Shown piece after piece: positions 5,486 to 11,448 of a stretch of DNA of 11,448 nucleotides. This DNA comes from Fimenecus sp051881435 (lineage in GTDB: Bacteria > Bacillota > Clostridia > Oscillospirales > Acutalibacteraceae): NCBI GenBank assembly GCA_051881435.1, contig JBJEPW010000020.1:1-11448 (forward strand), in the 5' to 3' direction. Under the pieces are notes generated by a model. It was not told the origin of the DNA, did no database searches, and saw only the letters and a program-made list of their open reading frames with translations. The first letter of the stretch is position 1; each line of letters opens with the position of its first letter. The position numbers and the translations under genes were made by a program.

Positions 5486-7018
5486 GTGTCTGCATCACAA
5501 ATCTGCATTATTGCGTCAATTGCGATATATTTAATCGTGATGATAGTGATAGGCGCAGTATATTCAAGAAAAAACAAAAATACTGATGATTTTTATCTCG
5601 GCGGCAGAAAATTAGGTCCGCTTGTTACCGCCATGAGCGCAGAGGCTTCGGATATGAGCAGTTGGCTGCTTATGGGGCTTCCGGGAGTAGCTTTGGTATC
5701 AGGTTTAGCCGAGGCCACATGGACTGCAATCGGTCTCGGTATAGGCACATATGTAAACTGGCTTATTGTTTCAAAAAGATTAAGAAATTACACTCAGAAG
5801 CTTGATGCCGTTACCGTACCCGAGTTCTTCTCAAAGCGTTTCGGCGATAAGAAGAATATCCTTGCGGCAATAGCTGCGCTTGTGATAATCATTTTCTTTG
5901 TACCTTATACCGCGTCGGGCTTTAACGCCTGCGGAACACTTTTTTCAAGTCTTTTCGGCGTTGATTATTTCACCGCTATGATTATAAGCGCAATCGTTAT
6001 CGTTGCATATACCACTTTGGGCGGATTCCTTGCCGCTTCCACTACCGACTTAATTCAGTCAATCGTTATGACGGTTGCTTTGTTTGTGGTAGTGTTCTTC
6101 GGTATAAGCTATGCAGGCGGCTGGGATAATGTTGTTGCCAATGCACAGGCAAATCCCGGATATTTAGAGCTTTTCAACACCTTTGATGCAAGCTCGGGAG
6201 AAAAGGTTCCCTATAATGCCCTTACCGTTGCATCAACACTTGCATGGGGGCTGGGATATTTCGGTATGCCTCATGTTTTATTGAGATTTATGGCAATTTC
6301 CGATACAAAGAAACTTAAAACCTCACGCAGAATTGCCACCGTTTGGGTGTTTATTTCAATGGCGGTTGCTATTTTAATCGGCGTTGTAGGCGCGGCGGCT
6401 GTTGCTAACGGAACAATTCAGTTAAGCTCTGACAATGCACAGAGAATACTTATAGAGATTGCGAAAAAAATCAGCGCTCACGGTGCGGCTCTCGCACTGC
6501 TTGCAGGCGTTATTATTGCGGGTATTCTTGCCGCAACAATGTCAACAGCCGATTCACAGCTTCTTGCCGCCTCCTCTGCCGTATCGCAGAATATTTTTCA
6601 GGAGTTTTTCGGCAAAAAGCTTTCACAGAAAGCCTCAATGCTTGTAGCCCGCGGTACGGTTATCGTAATCGCCATAGTAGGTGTTATCTGGGCAAGAAAA
6701 GAAGGTCAGGTATTTGAGATTGTGTCCTTTGCCTGGGCAGGCTTCGGCGCCGCTTTCGGTCCTGTTGTTTTGTTTGCACTTTTCTGGAAACGCACAAATA
6801 TGTACGGCGCACTTGCAGGTATGATTTCCGGCGGTGCTATGGTATTTATCTGGAAATATGTTATTTCAAAGTTAGGCGGAATATTTGAGATTTATGAGCT
6901 TCTTCCTGCATTTTTGGTATCCTGTTTCTTTATTGTGATATTCTCACTTGCAACGAGAGCTCCCTCAAAGGAAATTACGGATAATTTTGAAAGCGTAAAA
7001 AAAGAAATCGCTGAATAA
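5486..7018 (+). CDS. putP: Sodium/proline symporter PutP
   Basis: This is a 510-residue solute:sodium symporter that imports L-proline with Na+, with the LeuT fold and about 13 membrane helices. It aligns along its whole length with E. coli PutP. Helix I-II carries SAEASDMSSWLLMGLPG (residues 51-67), where D56 corresponds to the Na+-linked D55. Helix VIII carries AATMSTADSQLL (349-360), where S353 and T354 correspond to S340/T341. WGLGYFGMPHVLLRFM and SFAWAGFGAAFGPVVLF are also PutP signatures. The GTG start is fixed by AAGGAGG (5473-5479), six nt upstream. The gene begins a run with glyQS and a lipid kinase, with 25 nt to the next start and no promoter visible between. Proline is the best-supported substrate; uptake for Stickland fermentation or osmotic balance are both possible. 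Confidence 0.92.
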   Translation: MSASQICIIASIAIYLIVMIVIGAVYSRKNKNTDDFYLGGRKLGPLVTAMSAEASDMSSWLLMGLPGVALVSGLAEATWTAIGLGIGTYVNWLIVSKRLRNYTQKLDAVTVPEFFSKRFGDKKNILAAIAALVIIIFFVPYTASGFNACGTLFSSLFGVDYFTAMIISAIVIVAYTTLGGFLAASTTDLIQSIVMTVALFVVVFFGISYAGGWDNVVANAQANPGYLELFNTFDASSGEKVPYNALTVASTLAWGLGYFGMPHVLLRFMAISDTKKLKTSRRIATVWVFISMAVAILIGVVGAAAVANGTIQLSSDNAQRILIEIAKKISAHGAALALLAGVIIAGILAATMSTADSQLLAASSAVSQNIFQEFFGKKLSQKASMLVARGTVIVIAIVGVIWARKEGQVFEIVSFAWAGFGAAFGPVVLFALFWKRTNMYGALAGMISGGAMVFIWKYVISKLGGIFEIYELLPAFLVSCFFIVIFSLATRAPSKEITDNFESVKKEIAE

Positions 7019-7043
7019 TAATTATTATATACAAAGGAATGAA

Positions 7044-8432
7044 TTGTCTGTTATGAACAACACAGAAAAAACAATGGAAAAAATTGTAGCGCTTTGCAAG
7101 GGCAGAGGCTTTATCTTCCCGGGAAGCGATATTTACGGCGGACTTGCCAACACTTGGGACTACGGTCCTCTCGGCGCAAGGCTTAAAAACAATGTTAAGG
7201 ATACTTGGCGCAAACGCTTTATTCAGGAGCGCAAAAACAGCTATGAGGTTGACGCCGATATTTTGATGCACCCCAGAGTTTGGGAGGCAAGCGGCCATGT
7301 TGCGTCTTTCTCCGACCCGCTTCTTGACTGCAAGGAGTGCAAAATGCGCCACAGAGCAGATAATCTTATTGATGATTTCAATCCCGACGCACATGCCGAC
7401 GGTATGACAAAGGAAGAAATGTTCCAGTATATTAAGGATAATCATATTCCCTGCCCCAACTGCGGTAAGCACAACTTTACGGATATCCGTGAGTTTAACC
7501 TTATGTTCCAGACTTTCCGCGGCGTTACAAATAACAGCAAGAGCGTTATTTATCTCCGTCCCGAAAACGCACAGGGCGAGTATGTAAACTATCTCAATGT
7601 TCAGCGCACCATGCGTGCAAAGCTTCCCTTCTCCATAGGCCAGATAGGCAAGGCTTTCAGAAACGAGATTACTCCCGGTAACTTTACCTTCCGCACCATC
7701 GAGTTTGAGCAGATGGAGTTCCAGACCTTCTGCAAGGAGGGTACGGACGGCGAGCTGTACGATTACTTCAAGGCATACGGTAAAAAATATTTCGAGGATT
7801 TGGGCCTTCCTGCGGAGCACCTGCGTTATCATGACCACGAAAAGCTGGCGCACTATGCAAAGGCGGCTTGCGATATTGAGTTCCTTTTCCCCTTCGGCTG
7901 GGGCGAAATTAACGGTACTCATAACCGTACAAACTTTGACCTTACAAGACATCAGGAGTACAGCGGTCAGAAAATGGATTATCTTGACCCCGAAACCAAT
8001 GAGAGATACATTCCTTTCATAATCGAGTCCACATACGGTCTTGACAGAACGGTATTGGCGCTCCTTTGCGAGGCATATGATGAGGAGATTATCGACGCCG
8101 AGAAAAACGATATGCGCGTAGTTCTTCATTTAAGCCCCGCCGTTGCACCGTACAAGGCGGCAGTTCTGCCCCTCTCCAAAAAGCTTTCCGATAAGGCTTT
8201 GGAGGTTTATGAAGAACTCGGCAAAGAGTTTATGACTGATTTCGACGAAACAGGCTCAATCGGTAAAAGATACCGCCGTCAGGACGAAATCGGAACTCCG
8301 TTCTGCATAACATATGACTTTGACAGTGAAACCGACGGCTGTGTTACGGTTCGTGACCGTGACACAATGGAGCAGGTAAGAATGCCTATTGAAAACCTTG
8401 CTTCATATATTTCGGAAAAAATAAAGTTCTGA
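7044..8432 (+). CDS. glyQS: Glycyl-tRNA synthetase, alpha2 (class IIa) type
   Basis: This is a 462-residue synthetase that charges tRNA-Gly with glycine in the cytoplasm. It is the single-chain homodimeric form found in many Clostridia, not the alpha2beta2 GlyQ/GlyS form. The N-terminal GSDIYGGLANTWDYGPLG (residues 27-44) is the family signature. Four cysteines, C96/C99 (CKEC) and C137/C140 (CPNC), can bind zinc. Class II motif 2 is FRNEITPGNFTFR (205-217) and motif 3 is GLDRTVLALL (332-341). The anticodon-binding domain begins near residue 358 (RVVLHLSP). The TTG start at 7044 has AAGGA five nt upstream; an ATG at 7053 would drop three residues and is a fair alternative but is 14 nt from the site. 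No T-box leader is seen, so it is probably transcribed from the putP promoter. Confidence 0.94.
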   Translation: MSVMNNTEKTMEKIVALCKGRGFIFPGSDIYGGLANTWDYGPLGARLKNNVKDTWRKRFIQERKNSYEVDADILMHPRVWEASGHVASFSDPLLDCKECKMRHRADNLIDDFNPDAHADGMTKEEMFQYIKDNHIPCPNCGKHNFTDIREFNLMFQTFRGVTNNSKSVIYLRPENAQGEYVNYLNVQRTMRAKLPFSIGQIGKAFRNEITPGNFTFRTIEFEQMEFQTFCKEGTDGELYDYFKAYGKKYFEDLGLPAEHLRYHDHEKLAHYAKAACDIEFLFPFGWGEINGTHNRTNFDLTRHQEYSGQKMDYLDPETNERYIPFIIESTYGLDRTVLALLCEAYDEEIIDAEKNDMRVVLHLSPAVAPYKAAVLPLSKKLSDKALEVYEELGKEFMTDFDETGSIGKRYRRQDEIGTPFCITYDFDSETDGCVTVRDRDTMEQVRMPIENLASYISEKIKF

Positions 8433-8448
8433 TTTCAGGGAGACGGTA

Positions 8449-9399
8449 ATGAGCACAACAAAAAAGCTTTTACTTATCATTAACCCCACCGCGGGCAAGC
8501 GGCTGGCAAAGGACTATACACTGCGTATTATAAATAAATTTGACGCGGCGGGCTATCATGTTACAACCTGCTGTACGCAAATCAATAAAAATGCCTGCGA
8601 TATAGTTCTTAACCGCGGAAAAGAGTTCGATTTAATAGTTTGCTGCGGCGGAGACGGAACGCTGAAAGAAACCATCTGCGGCGTAACCGCTCTCGGGCTT
8701 AATACAAGAATAGGATATATTCCTTTGGGCACAACCAACGATTTTGCCCATTCGGTGCGTATTCCCACCGACGCTGTGATGGCGGCAAACGCCGTTGTGT
8801 GCGGCAAGGAAATGCCCTGCGATTTAGGCGATTTTAACGGTACGGAGCAGTTTATTTATGTTTCCTGCTTCGGCAATTTCTGTGATGTTTCCTATAAAGC
8901 TCCGCAAAAGCTGAAAAATAAAATCGGCAGGCAGGCGTACTACCTTGAAACTGCCAAGGAGCTTTTAAAGATAAAAGGGTATAAGGCTAAAATTGAGTGT
9001 GATGATGGCGAGATAATCGAGGGAAGCTTTTTCTACGGCGGCGTGTCCAATTCCTATTCTATTGCGGGATTCCCCGTTTTGGAAAACGCGGGCGTCAGTT
9101 TTAACGACGGTTATCACGAATTAGCCCTCATTAAAATGCCGCGAACCCCCTCACAGCTTGCCTCAATTCTCACGGCAATGCTGAAAAAAGAAGTTCTTGA
9201 TAATGAGTATATCATTGTTAAGCGGGGTAAGAGCTTTAAGTTTTATTTTGATGAGCCCGTTCCTTGGACCTTGGACGGTGAATACGGCGGCGACCATTCC
9301 TATGCGGAAATAAACAATATTGAAAAGGCAGTCACCATTCTCGTGAGCAGTGACGAATATGTTTCCGAACAGGGTGAAAATTTCGCCTTTGAAGAATAG
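8449..9399 (+). CDS. Diacylglycerol kinase-family lipid kinase (DgkB/YegS type)
   Basis: This is a 316-residue soluble, membrane-associating kinase of the DAGK catalytic-domain family, which phosphorylates diacylglycerol or a related lipid with ATP. The N-terminal nucleotide-binding part has INPTAGK (residues 11-17), the signature CCGGDGTLKE (65-74) and IPLGTTNDFAHS (91-102). The C-terminal lobe has FNDGYHEL (218-225) and the family DGE triad (276-278, in PWTLDGEYG). The length is normal for the family. The ATG lies 16 nt after the glyQS stop, with AGGGAG (8437-8442) before it, so it is very probably the last gene of the putP-glyQS operon. In Gram-positive bacteria DgkB recycles diacylglycerol released by lipoteichoic-acid synthesis. 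Whether this copy does that, or acts on another lipid, cannot be told from the sequence. Confidence 0.88.
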   Translation: MSTTKKLLLIINPTAGKRLAKDYTLRIINKFDAAGYHVTTCCTQINKNACDIVLNRGKEFDLIVCCGGDGTLKETICGVTALGLNTRIGYIPLGTTNDFAHSVRIPTDAVMAANAVVCGKEMPCDLGDFNGTEQFIYVSCFGNFCDVSYKAPQKLKNKIGRQAYYLETAKELLKIKGYKAKIECDDGEIIEGSFFYGGVSNSYSIAGFPVLENAGVSFNDGYHELALIKMPRTPSQLASILTAMLKKEVLDNEYIIVKRGKSFKFYFDEPVPWTLDGEYGGDHSYAEINNIEKAVTILVSSDEYVSEQGENFAFEE

Positions 9400-9408
9400 T
9401 TAAAAAAT

Positions 9409-9445
9409 ATCTGCACATCTCGTTTTCGGGCTGTGCAGATTTTTT
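9409..9445 (+). terminator. Rho-independent terminator after the lipid kinase gene
   Basis: ATCTGCACA (9409-9417) pairs perfectly with TGTGCAGAT (9432-9440) around a 14-nt loop, followed by five T. The T-run is directly followed by AGGTGAT (9446-9452), the ribosome binding site of the arabinofuranosidase gene. Confidence 0.85.
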
Positions 9446-9455
9446 AGGTGATTTT

Positions 9456-11177
9456 ATGAATACGGTCAGATTGAAAAACGGTATATTTTACGAGTCACAG
9501 CAAATCGGAGTGCAAATGCTTATGAATTTGTCGCCCGACCGCTTGTTAGCCCCGTTTTATGAGGCGGCGGGTAAATCTCCCAAAGCGCCGCGGTACGGCG
9601 GCTGGGAATCAAAGGGCATTTCAGGGCACACTCTCGGCCATTATCTTACGGCGCTGTCGCTTATGTATGAATCAACGGGCGAGGAAAAGGCGAAAGAACG
9701 GGCGATGTATGTTGTTGACGAACTTGATTCATTACAGGACGAAGAGGGTTATGTGTGCGGTTTCCCGAAAAGGGAAGGTTTTATGGGAGTGTTTGAAAAT
9801 CCCGATTCGTTTACCTCGGCAGGCTTCGATTTAGCAGGCTGGTGGGTGCCTTACTATACTTTGCATAAGATAATGCGCGGGCTTGTAGATTGCTACGAAA
9901 TCTTCAAAAGCGATAAGGCGCTGGCGGTTGTATCAAAATTAGCCGTCTGGGTTTACAATACAACCTCAACCCTTAATGACGAACAGCGTAAAAGACTTTT
10001 AAAGTGCGAATACGGCGGAATGAACTGCGTGCTGTCCCGCCTTTACAAAATTACGGGGGACGAGAGATTTCAAAAAGCATCGCTGTTTTTCTGCGAGGAG
10101 GATTTGCTTCGACCTTTGAGTAAGGGTGAAGATATTCTTTCGGGACTTCACGCCAATACTCAGATTCCGAAAATCATAGGTGCGCTGGAAGTGTATAAAA
10201 ACGGCGGCGACAAAACGTTTTATAATGCGGCAAAGTTCTTTTTTGATACCGTAACTCAAAACCGCAGTTATGTAATCGGAGGGCACGGAGCAGGCGAGCA
10301 TTTCAGCGATTTTCGCAAAGAACCCCTCGAAACAAACACCTGTGAAACCTGCAATTCAAACAATATGCTGGCTCTTACTAAGGCTCTTTATGAAATAACG
10401 CCTGACGCCGCATATTACGATTATTGCGAAAAGGTTTTGTATAACCATATTCTTGCCTCGCAGGACGAAACGGGAATGAAGACCTATTTCGTTGGCTTAA
10501 AATCGGGACATTTCAAGGTGTATTCAACGCCTGAGGAGTCTTTTTGGTGCTGTTTCGGCTCGGGGCTTGAAAATCCGTTTACATATAACCGTCACATTTA
10601 TCATTACAACGGCGGTTTGTATATCAATCTGTTTGTTGCCTCAACCTTTAAAAATGAAACGGCGGAAATATCCCTTGATACCGATTTCCCATCAGGCACA
10701 AAGGCGGTAATTACCGTCAAGGAAATCGGCGGAGAGTGTATATTTGTCCGTAAGCCGTGTTGGTGCAAGGGCTTTCGCGCGGAAATAAACGGCAGAATAT
10801 ATACAGACAGCACAAACGGCTATGTAAAAATCGAAAATGTGAAAGCGGGGGACAAAATCACAGTTAATATCCCTTGCGATTTTTCGGTTTACCGCAAAAA
10901 AGACGATGACAAAAGCATTGCATACCTTTACGGACCTATGGTGCTTTGCGAACCCATGGGAAAAGAAAATTTTCCTGGAACCGACCGAGTACCGGGTGAA
11001 AACGACTTAACAAATTATGAGGGGATTGAAGTTCCACCCCTAAAATTCTTTGAAATGCCCGAAAAAACGGCAGAAGCACTTATTTTTAAGCTGAAAAACA
11101 ATAACATTCAGCTCGTCCCGTTCTATTCCGTCCACCATCAGCGATACAGAGTGTATTTTGAAATAAAGGAATCTTGA
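9456..11177 (+). CDS. GH127/GH146 beta-L-arabinofuranosidase (DUF1680 family)
   Basis: This is a 573-residue glycoside hydrolase that releases beta-L-arabinofuranose from arabino-oligosaccharides or hydroxyproline-linked arabinans. The N-terminal (alpha/alpha)6 barrel shows RYGGWESKGISGHTLGHYL (residues 46-64) and QDEEGYVCGF (94-103). The catalytic set of HypBA1 (E338, C340, C417, C418, with a cysteine nucleophile held by zinc) is matched by E297 and C299 in ETCNSNN and C365/C366 in FWCCFGSG. Beta-sandwich modules make up the C-terminal third. There is no signal peptide, so it acts in the cytoplasm on imported sugars. The GHTLGHYL and CCFGSG patterns are closer to what I know of GH146 than of classical GH127. 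The ATG has AGGTGAT four nt upstream. No promoter is visible between the preceding terminator and this gene. Confidence 0.85.
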   Translation: MNTVRLKNGIFYESQQIGVQMLMNLSPDRLLAPFYEAAGKSPKAPRYGGWESKGISGHTLGHYLTALSLMYESTGEEKAKERAMYVVDELDSLQDEEGYVCGFPKREGFMGVFENPDSFTSAGFDLAGWWVPYYTLHKIMRGLVDCYEIFKSDKALAVVSKLAVWVYNTTSTLNDEQRKRLLKCEYGGMNCVLSRLYKITGDERFQKASLFFCEEDLLRPLSKGEDILSGLHANTQIPKIIGALEVYKNGGDKTFYNAAKFFFDTVTQNRSYVIGGHGAGEHFSDFRKEPLETNTCETCNSNNMLALTKALYEITPDAAYYDYCEKVLYNHILASQDETGMKTYFVGLKSGHFKVYSTPEESFWCCFGSGLENPFTYNRHIYHYNGGLYINLFVASTFKNETAEISLDTDFPSGTKAVITVKEIGGECIFVRKPCWCKGFRAEINGRIYTDSTNGYVKIENVKAGDKITVNIPCDFSVYRKKDDDKSIAYLYGPMVLCEPMGKENFPGTDRVPGENDLTNYEGIEVPPLKFFEMPEKTAEALIFKLKNNNIQLVPFYSVHHQRYRVYFEIKES

Positions 11178-11202
11178 CGAAGTATATAATAATCGGTATA
11201 AT
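11174..11202 (+). promoter_or_regulatory. Promoter-like sequence reading into the repeat region
   Basis: TTGACG (11174-11179, overlapping the stop codon of the arabinofuranosidase gene) and a perfect TATAAT (11197-11202) are separated by 17 nt. A second TATAAT lies at 11185-11190. No convincing gene follows on the plus strand, so it would drive only the hairpin-rich repeat. AT-rich intergenic DNA makes chance matches common. Confidence 0.35.
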
Positions 11203-11231
11203 AAAATTGGGCGGAGAGAACATTACGGTAG

Positions 11232-11251
11232 GGGCGATTCACGAATCGCCC
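11232..11251. repeat. Palindromic intergenic repeat unit 1
   Basis: GGGCGATTC and GAATCGCCC form a 20-nt perfect inverted repeat around AC. The surroundings, ACATTACGGTAGGGGCGA, resemble a short interspersed repeat that I remember from many Clostridia genomes. It may be a REP-like or non-autonomous mobile unit and could also work as a 3' stabilising hairpin for the arabinofuranosidase mRNA. Confidence 0.55.
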
Positions 11252-11287
11252 GAAAAACTACGCAAAACCCACGGCTACACATTATTG

Positions 11288-11373
11288 CCCCCTCTGACGA
11301 GGGGGCTGGCGTGGCAAAGCCACGACTGGGGGAGAGATTGATTTTTATATTGAGTTTATTCTCTCCCTCTGTC
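11288..11373. repeat. Hairpin-rich intergenic repeat pair in inverted orientation
   Basis: Two hairpins follow each other: CCCCCTC-TGAC-GAGGGGG (11288-11305) and CGTGGC-AAA-GCCACG (11310-11324). The unit ends GACTGGGGGAGAG (11324-11336). Read on the minus strand that end is CTCTCCCCCAGTC, and 24 nt further on the plus strand has CTCTCCCTCTGTC (11361-11373), identical at 11 of 13 positions. The stretch thus holds two diverged copies facing each other. A third hairpin, CAAAACC-TGC-GGTTTTG (11373-11389), sits in the second copy. Confidence 0.6.
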
Positions 11374-11402
11374 AAAACCTGCGGTTTTGCCATGGCAGAT
11401 TG

Positions 11403-11447
11403 TCAAGCAAGTGCAACACCCCAAAAGACCTCAAAAGGGGATTTCCA
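11403..11447 (-). CDS. C-terminal end of a probable IS30-family transposase (partial)
   Basis: On the minus strand the window opens in a frame that encodes WKSPFEVFWGVALA and then a TGA stop (11403-11405). The pattern [WFY]-K/R-[ST]-P-x-E-V-F followed by a short tail ending in VALx is how many IS30-family transposases end, after an RPRK segment that would lie beyond the window. Only 14 residues can be seen, so the family call is tentative. The element would extend to the right. Confidence 0.45.
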   Translation of the reverse strand, partial: WKSPFEVFWGVALA

Positions 11448-11448
11448 A

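Noticed and set aside
7015..7028. 14-bp palindrome ATAATAATTATTAT at the putP stop
   Set aside because: It is composed only of A and T around a stop codon, is thermally weak and has no T-run, so it is neither a credible terminator nor a clear operator.
7019..7043. T-box or glycine riboswitch before glyQS
   Set aside because: The gap is only 25 nt, far too short for either structure.
6975..8129. Long open frame of 384 codons on the minus strand
   Set aside because: It lies antisense to the certain glycyl-tRNA synthetase gene and the end of putP, has no recognisable motif, and its openness follows from codon bias on the other strand.
11207..11340. Possible peptide from TTG 11207, containing GAIHESPEKLRK and LPPLTRGLAWQSHDWG
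   Set aside because: The frame is open through the repeat, but it has no good start site or Shine-Dalgarno. Its sequence is a translation of hairpin DNA, of a kind often annotated wrongly as a small protein.
1..11448. CRISPR array, tRNA or rRNA genes
   Set aside because: No regularly spaced direct repeats were seen, and no tRNA or rRNA sequence was recognised on either strand.

Overview
The window looks like a chromosomal segment of a Gram-positive, anaerobic, plant-fibre-using gut member of the Clostridia (Oscillospiraceae/Lachnospiraceae-like). I infer this from the strong GGAGG-type ribosome binding sites, the GTG and TTG starts, the single-chain (alpha2) glycyl-tRNA synthetase, the butyrate-type CoA-transferase, the GPH sugar symporter with a GH26 lipoprotein, the GH127/GH146 arabinofuranosidase, and a hairpin-rich intergenic repeat of a kind I remember from such genomes. 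The species cannot be named from the sequence.

Layout. Left edge (1-395): what looks like the outer end of an IS3/IS150-type element running off the window, then a small XRE-type repressor-like gene on the minus strand with a good promoter and a 24-bp perfect palindrome just upstream of it. 396-2842 (minus): a two-gene operon for a GPH-family sugar symporter followed by a secreted GH26 beta-mannanase-type lipoprotein. 2843-3109: a divergent control region with a promoter on each strand and two perfect palindromes. 3110-5349 (plus): a class I CoA-transferase (4-hydroxybutyrate/butyrate type) followed after 17 nt by a stand-alone 2-oxoacid-dehydrogenase E2-type acyltransferase without lipoyl domain, closed by a strong terminator. 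5486-9399 (plus): a Na+/proline symporter (putP), glycyl-tRNA synthetase and a diacylglycerol-kinase-family lipid kinase, closely spaced and closed by a terminator whose T-run touches the next gene's ribosome binding site. 9456-11177 (plus): a cytoplasmic GH127/GH146 beta-L-arabinofuranosidase. 11178-11448: a promoter-like sequence, a block of hairpin-forming intergenic repeats, and the last 14 codons of what looks like an IS30-family transposase on the minus strand.

How the genes may work together. The mannanase would cut mannan outside the cell and the symporter import the products. The arabinofuranosidase would trim imported arabino-oligosaccharides inside. The CoA-transferase would join fermentation end-product acids to acetyl-CoA. 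The E2-like protein beside it has no lipoyl arm, so it probably uses a free acyl-CoA and an unknown acceptor; this pair is the least explained part of the window. The two edges both look like insertion-sequence ends, which suggests that the window lies between two repeats.
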